This document shows, piece by piece, positions 54,201 to 63,518 of a stretch of 64,000 bases of DNA. Each line of letters starts with the position of its first letter. The stretch's first letter is position 1. Under the pieces are notes generated by a model. It searched no databases and was not told where the DNA came from. It saw only the letters and a program-made list of their open reading frames with translations. The position numbers and the translations under genes were made by a program. Source of the stretch: a virus; the IMG/VR virus record IMGVR_UViG_3300032268_000973, positions 1-64,000 of that record, one strand, 5' to 3'.

Positions 54201-55982
54201 GATGGTATGACCCAGAAAAATATTGGAGGTGTGATTGGTATGGTTTCTGCATCTAATAACGATTTCTATTCATCAACTCAAAATTCCGCAAAATATGATT
54301 TGTCTGAAGATGTTTCGGGGGCCTCATTCATATTTGGTAATATAACCGCGGGATTTAGTTTCGGTTACAAAGATGTAAGGTTCAGCTACTTCACTCCTAA
54401 TGCATATCCTCAGTTGACGGGGTCTCCAATGTCAATATCGTCTAAAACTAACAACGTAATGAGAACGGATAGGTTACCTTCATCCGATGCATTGAATGGT
54501 AGTGCTTGGACTACTAATCCCGCTTTATTACAACAGAATAATAATTTTGTTTTCTATGACATACCTGAGTTGGATCAACCTGAAGCCTTGGTTGGATATG
54601 CAACTGGTGCGGAAATACCGACTGCAGATTTGGAAGGGTTACCAAATGACATTACTGTATTGTCAAGTTTCGATTGTGAGAATATGGTTGGATTAGATTG
54701 TTACACAGGATTTGGTGACAATTTTGAAGTAAATCAAGAATGTACTACTAAAGATGCGGTTGAAAAAGGTTGTTATATTTTTATGAGGAGACCTGGTTTA
54801 GACTTAGTCAAAGATCTTGGGAACTTCGGAGAATGGGCATTTAGATTTAGGTTTTTCTACGGTTTATGTAGAGGAGTTCTATCACAATCATTTATGAATA
54901 ATTGGGTTAATGGTTCCCTATACTTTTTTCCCATCCAAGTTGATACTTTTTATAACAAACAAAATAGAGTTAGTCAAGTTCGATTCTGTGAAGATGTAAT
55001 TTATTATAATCGGGATAGTAACAACTTCTATTATAGAAGTACTCCATATAATAATTCGACTAATAAATTCTTAGGAAAAAGATCAGACAAATCTGAGGGA
55101 GGAATAAATGATTTGAATCTATTGTTCCCTACAACTGTAATCAATTTGGGTATGAAAGATTATTTCTATTCTGAGATAACCTTCGACCCTTCGACCCGAG
55201 GATTTATATTACCAAACATTGGTCCTACAAGTTATGCTGACACATCGGATTTGGTTAATCTTTTTGTGGTATCTAGAATCACTGATGAGAATTTCTTACA
55301 GCAATTGATACCTTTGGGAGACAATTCTATCAATCAACTATTTTCAAGAGATGAAAGAAGAATTGATGGAGATTTAGCTCAGTTGATGTCGATAAACTGT
55401 GAGATAGGGAATATCAATTTTTCACCAGAATATTATGATAGTGTTTCTGGTGAAACAAATCAACCAACACAAATTCTTGGAACTCCAAAGGATCCTACAA
55501 TTGGTGTGTGGTTTTCCTCTACTACAGAGGATTTACAAACCAAAGATTACTTGACACCAGGTCGAATAAATTTTAGGGGGAATGATGATATTGGATATTT
55601 TCCATATCCCTATGGAATTAAGTCTCAACAAGTTCCATTCTATCAATGGAAATTGTATAACACTAAGTTAATATTTGGGACTCAATTGAACGATTGGGCG
55701 ACATCTTCATCTGATATTGTCCAAAATACTAGATATCAATCTTTGGATAGGTTTTCAACAAGCACTCCTTATTTCTTAGGATCGAATGCGATATCCAATG
55801 ACTTGAATGCACGAGGATATATATTCAACGTAAATGGAACTGTGGGAGATGGTCAATATCTTTCAACGGGAGCAATCAAACAAAAGTTTGTTGTTGGTGC
55901 TCCATTCCAATTCTATTTTGGAACCGTAGTTGGTGAAACCGCTTTGGATAAATTCAAAAGAAAATATTCTGTAGATGAATAA
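51267..55982 (+). CDS. Giant baseplate protein with CNA/carboxypeptidase-regulatory-like domain and hydrophobic segment
   Basis: 1571 aa. Residues 45-165 fit a carboxypeptidase-regulatory-like beta sandwich: GVLVGRVTANNGFGLPNARV, then Y-R-F-T-S-K-T-N-E-S-G-D-Y-M-I-M-G-V-P-L-G. Residues 503-549 are almost all hydrophobic (LLYFLFSIIFTVIQFVGSVL and on), long enough for one or two membrane helices. Then a Cys cluster: seven Cys in residues 541-587, including C-Q-S-C-T-C. The remainder is beta-rich. Coupled to the next gene by an 8-base overlap. T4 has no equivalent; role inferred as baseplate or tail-tip component. Confidence 0.6.
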   Translation: MGDSYRIRTELGVNKSINLQLDQEFEFLEILSLKIQQTDIYIRNCADYGVLVGRVTANNGFGLPNARVSIFIPIEQVDQSNPVITSIYPYKSPADKNEDGYRYNLLPYNPSYSKHAATGTFPSRSDALTGSTVVEIYDKYYRFTSKTNESGDYMIMGVPLGPQTIVMDVDLSDIGEFSLTPQDLVRIGLATEAQVAGNRFRASADLNSLPQIINVTKSVEISPLWGDPEVCQISINRIDFDLRDDANVDIQPTSVFMGSMFSSPDKFRLRKNCKPKDNLGNLCDLTSGPGQILALRQTIQQDEDGNPVLEVFELEQAGNIIDGDGTWLTELPMNLDYVVTNEFGERVISNDPTLGIPTKGKYRFKIKWTQPNDLTMQTRRPSYLVPNVKEYGWVNPDADPTNSGSQTRKDLQESSYYFGLAWSGYTNGFTGSEQIDRLNEIINCEDTFYEFQFNRVYTISSLIDQYKKGGRGRFIGIKEIDDDTCSSTVNKFPVNDGFKNFDLLYFLFSIIFTVIQFVGSVLLVVAHLLLFIYTTVIRALCFLCGIKIFGIRPFGFICNALRLSCETKSFLVRLPMLTYPDCQSCTCKETNVESTDVLGGTNGALTYVSSPTSYYDGLQSLFGTDGTPSEDVQLKSLIYSEAIAGNNDSVTDLNVFKTPVSQVVRFLSDESEEKKHFAYAKSLTLGERINLFNTRKSYFEDLNKIKVTFSKNSNIGKYHFDNTVTVLANQFYESGQLLTTVNPSTSTDKNFLYVTQSDNGLVNGITGTTIQGSTTVTVDYALTELTDDSVLYSLPTGSTVTRQQYPQDREYFQVVTAITISEAIKIWDTGGIETFPNVLSAPSRIFLAKRRTTPITGYRDDDGTLISPLSVLENIDSQYILILQRGVDPYSPKYENEYKLGRIFGKNIDDSNLTITASTRLNIPIQKLTQTNISVQPFTQSGMFYPSYFFEAGNDFSGFTTSTVGYYGSLDSTFDSLGDGMTQKNIGGVIGMVSASNNDFYSSTQNSAKYDLSEDVSGASFIFGNITAGFSFGYKDVRFSYFTPNAYPQLTGSPMSISSKTNNVMRTDRLPSSDALNGSAWTTNPALLQQNNNFVFYDIPELDQPEALVGYATGAEIPTADLEGLPNDITVLSSFDCENMVGLDCYTGFGDNFEVNQECTTKDAVEKGCYIFMRRPGLDLVKDLGNFGEWAFRFRFFYGLCRGVLSQSFMNNWVNGSLYFFPIQVDTFYNKQNRVSQVRFCEDVIYYNRDSNNFYYRSTPYNNSTNKFLGKRSDKSEGGINDLNLLFPTTVINLGMKDYFYSEITFDPSTRGFILPNIGPTSYADTSDLVNLFVVSRITDENFLQQLIPLGDNSINQLFSRDERRIDGDLAQLMSINCEIGNINFSPEYYDSVSGETNQPTQILGTPKDPTIGVWFSSTTEDLQTKDYLTPGRINFRGNDDIGYFPYPYGIKSQQVPFYQWKLYNTKLIFGTQLNDWATSSSDIVQNTRYQSLDRFSTSTPYFLGSNAISNDLNARGYIFNVNGTVGDGQYLSTGAIKQKFVVGAPFQFYFGTVVGETALDKFKRKYSVDE

Positions 55983-57672
55983 GTTTACACTAATACCGAG
56001 TGGTCAAAGATACAAAGGTGCTCCCTCTATTGATGAGGAAGTTTCTGTTACTTTACAAGAACAGAGTCAGCAGCTTACTGAGTATGAAAGATCACAGACA
56101 ATAAATCTTGCTCAAGTTTATGATGACGAAAGGCAAATTTGTACTGTATTCAGACCAACATTTAAGGTTACTTATCTATATGATAATGTTTATGATGGTG
56201 TAACTAATTATCAACCATTCGAATATAATCTATATTATACAGAACCAAGTAGATCTAAGCAAAGTGGTATTTGGAAAGGATTTCCACAATATTATGAATT
56301 TGATTTTTACCGACCAAATGTAACTGATTATCATTTTTCCTATAAAGCAAAAAGTGCTTACACATACAATTGGATGTATTACATAACATATCCTTATAAG
56401 AATGATTATGATAAACAACTCCAATATTATTCGACCGATGATAATAATATTACTTGGGTTGCCTCTCAGGGTATTCCATTTACTATATTGAATACAACTC
56501 AAAATGGTAATGGAATTATTTCATTTATTTGTATTGCTCCTCATGGGTTGACTTCTGGTGAATATGTTGAATTGTCATTAACATATAGAGATTCAAATAT
56601 TTTTCAAGTAGATTCTTTGGGTAACGGTAAATTCGGAAGTGATGTCCACATCTTTAATGTTTTCAATATCGGATATACGGGATCGACATTTAACAATGGA
56701 GTTGAAGGGACCTTTAAGAGAGTTATCAATCCTGACAATTTGGAAGAAACAAAATCCAAATATTATATCAAACAATATAAGTTTTTGACTAATATCGAAG
56801 ACCTTGCAATGACAAAGGCTGGGTTTGAAAAAAATGTTTTCGAAGAAAATAAAAAAATAGAGTTTAGTTCAATAACTCCAAACTTAGTGACCAGAATTTC
56901 TCAAAAAAATAGTAGTAACACTTATGATGTTACTTCAAATTATGATCTTGACTTGGCGAATTTATTAGATAATCAAAAAAGACCAATCAATGAAATAAGT
57001 CTTACGATCATAAATAAAGGATACTCAGGATACTTTAATCAACCATTCAATAGGATTGGTATTAAACAGGGATGGGAATTCAATTTAACAAAAACAACAA
57101 ATCCTTGGTGGGATTTGAATAACGAAAAATCAAATTCTAGTGTATTAACTTCGGACTATACTTTGACAAATGGTGCAACCAAAACTTTTTTCTATAACCT
57201 CGACCTGAAAAAAGATGATGTTATGGATGGTGATTTTTGTGAATGGAATGACTATGAACAAATAGAAAGGGTCGTTTCTCCATATTATCATAAAATAAAG
57301 TTCAATCAAAGTGTTTTTCAAACAACGGATGATTATTCTACAAATTCACCAGGGTATTACTATAAGCCTCACAATTCAATGACTCTTAGAGTTTTCTCAG
57401 ACTATATTGAGACTGGTGAATTGGCAACCATTGATGCAACCCCAAGTTGGGCATTTTATTCACAAACTGACCAACAATTTAGATGGAGGGATTTATACAC
57501 ATATGGATTTATAGATAATTTAGGTAGAGGGGTGGACTATCCATTTCTTAATACCGCCCAATATCCATACACTAATGTTGTATTTAGATTGATACCTGAA
57601 GGAATAAACTACAATGATAACCTCCAAGGATTTGGGGTTTCAGTTAAACCGTTAGTTGATGAGTGTGAATAA
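55975..57672 (+). CDS. Hypothetical structural protein
   Basis: 565 aa. Overlaps its upstream neighbour by 8 bases. Very rich in Tyr, Asn, Asp and Phe, all-beta in appearance (for example F-E-Y-N-L-Y-Y-T-E-P, Y-Y-E-F-D-F-Y-R-P). No known domain recognised. Its coupling to the 1571-aa gene and to the following genes suggests joint assembly in the baseplate or fibre network. Confidence 0.6.
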   Translation: MNKFTLIPSGQRYKGAPSIDEEVSVTLQEQSQQLTEYERSQTINLAQVYDDERQICTVFRPTFKVTYLYDNVYDGVTNYQPFEYNLYYTEPSRSKQSGIWKGFPQYYEFDFYRPNVTDYHFSYKAKSAYTYNWMYYITYPYKNDYDKQLQYYSTDDNNITWVASQGIPFTILNTTQNGNGIISFICIAPHGLTSGEYVELSLTYRDSNIFQVDSLGNGKFGSDVHIFNVFNIGYTGSTFNNGVEGTFKRVINPDNLEETKSKYYIKQYKFLTNIEDLAMTKAGFEKNVFEENKKIEFSSITPNLVTRISQKNSSNTYDVTSNYDLDLANLLDNQKRPINEISLTIINKGYSGYFNQPFNRIGIKQGWEFNLTKTTNPWWDLNNEKSNSSVLTSDYTLTNGATKTFFYNLDLKKDDVMDGDFCEWNDYEQIERVVSPYYHKIKFNQSVFQTTDDYSTNSPGYYYKPHNSMTLRVFSDYIETGELATIDATPSWAFYSQTDQQFRWRDLYTYGFIDNLGRGVDYPFLNTAQYPYTNVVFRLIPEGINYNDNLQGFGVSVKPLVDECE

Positions 57673-58489
57673 ATTTGTAATACGGCAAGATGGTCCTGTT
57701 AATAAACAAATTAACATTCCTGTAGAATTAAAGTGGGACTACTTGGGATTAGATTTGGCTATTGACGAATATGAAACCAAGATGATCAAAGATGTTATTG
57801 GTGTGGGAAGAGACTTTGAGGTCTCAAGATTTGCTCATGCGCCTGCCACTGGAACTACAAATGACACCGTAGTAAACTATGAGTTCTATTTCTATTCGGG
57901 AGGATCTTTAGATCAAATTTCAAATTGGAGAATAGATTATCAAAGCGAAGGATTCACTCCACAAGAGATCTATTATTTTTCCAACAATTTTTCTAATTCG
58001 TTTTTCAAGTTAGATCTTTATGATACACCTGATGAAAAACAACAAACTAACTATGTCACAATTATATTACCTACACAACAAGGGGATATTATGGAAGCAC
58101 AAATGCAACGAACTTTGGTTAACATTAAAAAACCAAAATTTGCATTGGACTATATTGGTGATAAAGATGGGTTTTTTATTTATTGGTTGAAGAAAAGAAC
58201 TTTCTTGGACCTAAATACATTCTACATGTCGGCAAAGTTTTTTGATGCCAAAGCAGGACAATTCAAAAGAATGATGACGGGAAGAGGATCAAATCCTGCA
58301 GATTTAACTAATGGACCTCAAGCGAATTTGATAGGAAATAAATATGCTTTTGATAGCACAGAGTATTTTTATTACACCGTAAAATTGGATTATCGAGACT
58401 TAACATACCAAGTCTTGAATACTTACGGACAGAGGATGGGAACCAACATTCCAATAAAATGGTATGAATATGTTAATCCAACACAGTAA
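57659..58489 (+). CDS. Hypothetical structural protein
   Basis: 276 aa from the ATG at 57659; a TTG one codon earlier is also in frame. 14-base overlap with the previous gene. Contains Y-E-F-Y-F-Y-S-G-G, W-R-I-D-Y-Q-S-E and the F-F-I-Y-W-L-K-K-R-T-F-L-D-L segment with an aromatic-rich C-terminus (WYEYVNPTQ). No family recognised; part of the baseplate operon. Confidence 0.6.
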   Translation: MSVNKFVIRQDGPVNKQINIPVELKWDYLGLDLAIDEYETKMIKDVIGVGRDFEVSRFAHAPATGTTNDTVVNYEFYFYSGGSLDQISNWRIDYQSEGFTPQEIYYFSNNFSNSFFKLDLYDTPDEKQQTNYVTIILPTQQGDIMEAQMQRTLVNIKKPKFALDYIGDKDGFFIYWLKKRTFLDLNTFYMSAKFFDAKAGQFKRMMTGRGSNPADLTNGPQANLIGNKYAFDSTEYFYYTVKLDYRDLTYQVLNTYGQRMGTNIPIKWYEYVNPTQ

Positions 58490-59583
58490 TGACACAAGAT
58501 TATTACAAATTTGTTGTTTCACCTGAAAACATCAAGGGAGATTTATCAGTTGTAAATTACAATGGCACTCCTGTTGGGGTCTATTCAGCAATGACTGAGG
58601 TTGTAAGTTCTGGGGTAAACGGAAGTTCAATTCTTACTGGGTTATCTGTTAATATACTATTAAACCAAACCGCTGTTGATGAGGGATATTTTAGTCCATT
58701 TGATGGTGCGGTTCTACAAAAAGACGTTGTTACAAATTTTTTATTTTCTTCAACTACAAGTAATCCATATGTTTGGAATGTGTATAATACTTCTGATGAG
58801 TTTCAAAAGTTTTTGGAATTATCTGTTTACAAAGTTGATTGGGGAGATGGAAGTCCAAAACAAACAATTACAAGTTACGCTCCTAACTCTATCACTCATA
58901 CCTATCCTGAATCAACAAAACAATATAAGATAACCTTGGAACAAACAAATCCTTGGGGAGTAACCAAAGTTTCCAAAACTATAAGTGTTCCATATACTGA
59001 TGTTGTTCCTTTTAACCCAACGGGTCAATTCTTTTTTGCTCCATCTACAGGAAATTGGATTGGAACTTCAACATCCTATGACTACATATTTTCTGGAGAT
59101 GCGGTGAATGAAGTATCCGCACAAACTTCTAATAATTATGTCACTATCCCATTCACAGTTTCGGGGGTAACCAAATCGAGAGTAAATGAATTGGCATTAT
59201 ATGGAACTCCAAAGTTTCAAGTTGGGGTTCCTGTGATTGCTAATGGACAAATTTGGGGAGCAATCTCGGATATGAACGTTATCTATACCGCATATACAAT
59301 TACAGGAGTTCATTACTATGACTACAATGATGGAACGACAATCTTTTTCCAACAATCTTCAGGTTTGACTTCAAACAATCTTACAGCAACTCCGATTACT
59401 AAAGATGAAGTCTTATTGAAAGTTATTGACCAGCCTCAGATACAAACCAATGTTTTTGTGGAAAGAGGAAAGAACAGTGCATATGAGAGAGTCCAAAGAT
59501 TAGGTGAGGTAGATAATTTGGGAGATATGTTAAACTACGGATATGGATTTTTTAATGTAGTTAATAAGGAATCTACTAGATGA
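58489..59583 (+). CDS. Structural protein with PKD-like domain
   Basis: 364 aa, starting on the last base of the previous stop (TAATG). Residues about 118-165 have YKVDWGDGSPKQTITSYAPN, then S-I-T-H-T-Y-P, the W-G-D-G-x-x...H-T-Y core of PKD domains, which are common in Bacteroidetes surface proteins. Remaining strands are beta-rich with conserved-looking G-Y-G-F near the end. Probably adhesion or baseplate peripheral component. Confidence 0.65.
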   Translation: MTQDYYKFVVSPENIKGDLSVVNYNGTPVGVYSAMTEVVSSGVNGSSILTGLSVNILLNQTAVDEGYFSPFDGAVLQKDVVTNFLFSSTTSNPYVWNVYNTSDEFQKFLELSVYKVDWGDGSPKQTITSYAPNSITHTYPESTKQYKITLEQTNPWGVTKVSKTISVPYTDVVPFNPTGQFFFAPSTGNWIGTSTSYDYIFSGDAVNEVSAQTSNNYVTIPFTVSGVTKSRVNELALYGTPKFQVGVPVIANGQIWGAISDMNVIYTAYTITGVHYYDYNDGTTIFFQQSSGLTSNNLTATPITKDEVLLKVIDQPQIQTNVFVERGKNSAYERVQRLGEVDNLGDMLNYGYGFFNVVNKESTR

Positions 59584-59597
59584 AAAAAAGAACTAAA

Positions 59598-59610
59598 CTA
59601 TTTATAAATT
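59598..59610 (+). promoter_or_regulatory. TATTTATA-type element before the 302-aa gene
   Basis: CTATTTATAAATT, identical to 3208-3220; the TATTTATA core ends 16 bases before the ATG at 59623. Confidence 0.55.
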
Positions 59611-59622
59611 AAATAATAAGAT

Positions 59623-60531
59623 ATGGCAATTGGATCATATGGCACCATAAGACCTTCAGATGTTTCTCCTGCAGATGTAGAAATCATTTTGAATTATACG
59701 CCAACAAGAGATGTTACAGATCAATTTGTTCTGTCAAAATTGGATGCACAGACGATATTAAGACCTTATTTCGCTAACAGCGAAACTGGAGGAACACCTG
59801 GTGTTGAAGTTTTGGGAGGATTATACAACCTGACTTTACCCGCAAATCAATTCAACGCTTTGGGGATATATACACTATATCTAAGACCTGCTGAAATTAG
59901 AACAGTAATAACTGATTGCGGTGTTCTTAGTGCGTTACCTAATGTAAAAGGTATTGTCATTGACATTACTGACGTTCCTACACAATATCAAAACAAATTT
60001 GTCCCTCAGGGATTAGTTGGTTTTAGAATTGAATACTTGAATCCTGATGGATCAAGAATTCCTAATTTCTTCAGAGTAGTTACATCTTCTTTCTTTTGTG
60101 AACCTGTGGTAACAAACGAAGTTAACACAACACAAAAAGCAATAAGATATAGATATGTTGATGGAGATTCTAATTTAATATTTTTGACACTGTCACCATC
60201 TTCATCACCAACAAACAAACCAAACGCCACTCCATATATTGGACAGCCTGATCAGAATATTATTATTACAAATACTTTTTTCAATCCTGTGACTGTCGAA
60301 ATAGAAATGGTTGAATACGATATTTCGTCTCTTGCTATTGCTCTATTTGGAAATCAGACTAAATCGATTGATGATGGTATCTACACAATCTACGATTCTA
60401 ACGACAACATATACAGACAATACAATCTTTATGAAATTAGAGATCAGTTTAATGCTCTTCTATATGAGGTTAGACAGAGTAGAGGAAATAATATTGATTT
60501 CAGTAAAAACTTTACAAATATAACTAGTTAA
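59623..60531 (+). CDS. Hypothetical structural protein
   Basis: 302 aa. The N-terminus (GTIRPSDVSPADVEIILNYT) followed by paired strands and F-K-Y-I/L-like edges is typical of phage baseplate-peripheral proteins but I cannot name a family. The run S-S-S-P-T-N-K-P-N-A-T-P is a short linker. C-terminus is helical (Y-E-I-R-D-Q-F-N-A-L-L-Y-E-V-R-Q). Its stop overlaps the next start by one base. Confidence 0.6.
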   Translation: MAIGSYGTIRPSDVSPADVEIILNYTPTRDVTDQFVLSKLDAQTILRPYFANSETGGTPGVEVLGGLYNLTLPANQFNALGIYTLYLRPAEIRTVITDCGVLSALPNVKGIVIDITDVPTQYQNKFVPQGLVGFRIEYLNPDGSRIPNFFRVVTSSFFCEPVVTNEVNTTQKAIRYRYVDGDSNLIFLTLSPSSSPTNKPNATPYIGQPDQNIIITNTFFNPVTVEIEMVEYDISSLAIALFGNQTKSIDDGIYTIYDSNDNIYRQYNLYEIRDQFNALLYEVRQSRGNNIDFSKNFTNITS

Positions 60532-63518
60532 TGGCGACTACTCAGCAAACTACAAAGTTTTTTTATCCACCTCGACCTGGAAGTGGAGCACAAACCTTCT
60601 CTGACAACATTGTTGGACTACAGACTGTTGAAGGAGGTGGATTGACGCAAGGCAACTTTGAGTTTACAACTTCAGTTGTTGAAAAGGTAGATAGAACCTT
60701 TAATGTTGGGGCGTTTTCCGAGCCTATAAACTTGGACGATCTCAATATTACTGATGTTAACGAAAGTAGAAGAATTTTAGCAACCCAATTCAGAGTTTAC
60801 CCAAACTACGATGTTTCTCAGGTCTTGAACTTTTCGATGTATGGTTCTCTGAGCAAAAGGTTTCAAGTTTCTGTAACTGAAATAATCCATAGATTTCCAG
60901 CATCGTTAGACATACAGTTCAACAATTCATCATTTGAAACAGGAGCAACTGCAACCAACATTTCATATGATTCTGTGTTAGATGAAACAACCTTTAGAGT
61001 GAATGTATCGAGAATAAATAATCCTTTCGATATCGATTATTCTATAAGCGCGTCAACTAATTTATCGGTGAGAGAAATCATAGTTTCTCCTTATAGAAAT
61101 TTATACAATACTTATTTGGACTATTGTGTTGCGGTGAATGATAACATTTTCAATTTAGCATCATTCACACCATCTCCAACATTATCTACAGGATTTGTGG
61201 AGTTCATAGTTTCAGGATCACCATTCGGAAAAACTGCAACAACATTCTTTGAAAATTTTCAAATAAGACCAAATGATTTTATTGTTGATAAAATATTTGC
61301 AGAAAACTTCGATGAAGTTCAAAAGTTCTTATTGAACCGACTTATTAGACCAGAATATACTGCGGTATTCCAAGTTCCACAACAAAATGAAATAGGTCAA
61401 TTTTTTACAAATTATCAACAAGTTACTTGGCCAAAAGAAGGTGTTTGGAACTTGGACATTAAGTCTTTCTTATTTGAAAATTATCTAACAAAACTTGAAG
61501 AAATTGCGGTAAACTTGGATTCGTTCAAAACCAATTTGATTTCAAGATTTTTGATTACAGATTCATTGAAAGAATTTGATACTTTGGGTCAAAAGGCTGA
61601 AAAGATATTTCAAATTTATGGACGAAGTTTTGATCAGATAAAACAATTTATTGACGCTTTGGCATATATGAACTCGGTGAGTTACAACGCATCGAATGAT
61701 ATTCCATCACAATTACTTGTAAATTTAGCCCAAACACTTGGGTGGAGTTCAAACTTTTCGCCTATCACAAATGAAGATTTTTTAAGCTCAGTTTTTGGAA
61801 ATACATCCACACCAACATATCCTGGATATGCTAGAGCCTTGACTCCAACTGAGTTGAACTATGCGTTCTATCGTAATCTTATTCTAAACGCGTCCTATTT
61901 GTTCAAATCAAAAGGAACTAGACGGTCAGTTGAATTTATGTTGAGACTGATTGGAGCACCTGATTCTTTGATTGAATTCAATGAACACATATATCTTGCT
62001 GATCAAAAAATAAATATGGACCAGTTTGATGTTCAATGGGCGGCAATATCAGGGGGAACATATGTTAATACCGTTCCTGCTTATTTGCCTGGATCAACAT
62101 ATAAAATAAAGGGGCAAACTTTTAGTGCGTTTACTTCATCAGCAACGTATGAAGATGTTAATACACAGTTGGATGATTATCCTGTTGATGTTGAGGGATT
62201 TCCTAAAGCTCCTGTGAATACTGAATCATATTTCTTTCAGTTGGGTGCGGGTTGGTATGAATCAACACCATCTCACAGAAGTCCTGATGAAGTGGTAATT
62301 ACTGGAAATGTTTATACAGGGCAAAATTTTGATGTCCAAAGTCAGTTAACACCATTCACTTATGGACAACCATATTTGAATAGATTCCGAGATTTCCCTT
62401 TCATGACAGAAGGGTTCAAATTAAGAAAAATTGTTGATAATAATAAATCTTGGTTAGAGAATGATGATAAGATAAGAATATCAACCAATGCTGATTATAA
62501 CGCTTATTATTTTGTCGACAATGAAAAATTAGTGTTGAACGTAAAGAATGTGGATTTGTTTTTGAATCCATCACAAGGTTTAGTTTATGATGTTTGGGAT
62601 CAATCAAGAAGATATGATTATCCGATACCTGAATCAGGTTTAACTATTGGTTATCCAGTTCCTGGTGGTGTAGATTCAACATTTGTGAAACCAGAGCCTA
62701 AGAAAAAGACATTCTTTGAATTCTCTCAGACTTTTTGGGAGAATATGATCAATGTTAGAAACCGACAATACATAACAGATGGTAAAACAGGTGGATATCC
62801 GACACTTCAATCCATTTTTTGGAAATACATTGAATCTCAAGAGACCGTTGGATTACCGAACAACAAATACACTTATCAAAAGTTAATTGATTATGTTAAC
62901 GGAATCGGCCCATTTTGGATGAAGTTAGTTGAACAAATGATTCCAGCAACAACTTTATGGAATACGGGAGTCAAAATGGAAAACTCTATTTTCCAACGTC
63001 AGAAATTTGTTTACAGAAGGCAAAGAGGATGTCAATTTATTCCTGTTCCCGTTGATCCATGTTTTATTATTTCAAATATTTTTGATTATACCTGTACGAC
63101 TGAATATGTTGACTTCAATATCTATCCGTGGTTGAATGGGGATGTTACAGTGAGTAATTTTAATAGTATTTTATCCAATAGGGTAAATAATATGTTAAGT
63201 CAGAGTGGTCTAACACTTAATGATTGTATTCAGAATTCGGTTGAAAGCAATTGGTATGTAGATTTGAGAATTGACAATCAAATTTTGATTCAAGAATTAT
63301 TTTATACGGGATATGGTTTGAATGATGTTCCAACAAATACAATGTGGAGAAATGCTTTGATTCAATATCTTCCTCAATTATATGATTATGGATACACCTA
63401 TTTCTTAAATGGTAATTTTTTAACAATTACAAGTCTGACTTGCACAGAAAGAAATATAAATGAAACGCTTTCACTCAACTCTGGGATAAATATAGGTATA
63501 AACTGTTCGACTAACTAA
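60531..63518 (+). CDS. Large baseplate protein with gpI-like region (gp7-like position)
   Basis: 995 aa, close to T4 gp7 (1032). Residues 350-490 follow the P2 gpI/contractile-tail wedge pattern: TLGQKAEKIFQIYGRSFDQI, Y-M-N-S-V-S-Y, then L-L-V-N-L-A-Q-T-L-G-W and FKSKGTRRSVEFMLRLIGAP. The last is a well-known signature in baseplate wedge partners of gp6. The C-terminal 130 residues are Cys/Tyr rich, possibly a distal domain. Likely forms wedge trimers with gp6. Sequence link to T4 gp7 itself is not visible. Confidence 0.65.
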   Translation: MATTQQTTKFFYPPRPGSGAQTFSDNIVGLQTVEGGGLTQGNFEFTTSVVEKVDRTFNVGAFSEPINLDDLNITDVNESRRILATQFRVYPNYDVSQVLNFSMYGSLSKRFQVSVTEIIHRFPASLDIQFNNSSFETGATATNISYDSVLDETTFRVNVSRINNPFDIDYSISASTNLSVREIIVSPYRNLYNTYLDYCVAVNDNIFNLASFTPSPTLSTGFVEFIVSGSPFGKTATTFFENFQIRPNDFIVDKIFAENFDEVQKFLLNRLIRPEYTAVFQVPQQNEIGQFFTNYQQVTWPKEGVWNLDIKSFLFENYLTKLEEIAVNLDSFKTNLISRFLITDSLKEFDTLGQKAEKIFQIYGRSFDQIKQFIDALAYMNSVSYNASNDIPSQLLVNLAQTLGWSSNFSPITNEDFLSSVFGNTSTPTYPGYARALTPTELNYAFYRNLILNASYLFKSKGTRRSVEFMLRLIGAPDSLIEFNEHIYLADQKINMDQFDVQWAAISGGTYVNTVPAYLPGSTYKIKGQTFSAFTSSATYEDVNTQLDDYPVDVEGFPKAPVNTESYFFQLGAGWYESTPSHRSPDEVVITGNVYTGQNFDVQSQLTPFTYGQPYLNRFRDFPFMTEGFKLRKIVDNNKSWLENDDKIRISTNADYNAYYFVDNEKLVLNVKNVDLFLNPSQGLVYDVWDQSRRYDYPIPESGLTIGYPVPGGVDSTFVKPEPKKKTFFEFSQTFWENMINVRNRQYITDGKTGGYPTLQSIFWKYIESQETVGLPNNKYTYQKLIDYVNGIGPFWMKLVEQMIPATTLWNTGVKMENSIFQRQKFVYRRQRGCQFIPVPVDPCFIISNIFDYTCTTEYVDFNIYPWLNGDVTVSNFNSILSNRVNNMLSQSGLTLNDCIQNSVESNWYVDLRIDNQILIQELFYTGYGLNDVPTNTMWRNALIQYLPQLYDYGYTYFLNGNFLTITSLTCTERNINETLSLNSGINIGINCSTN

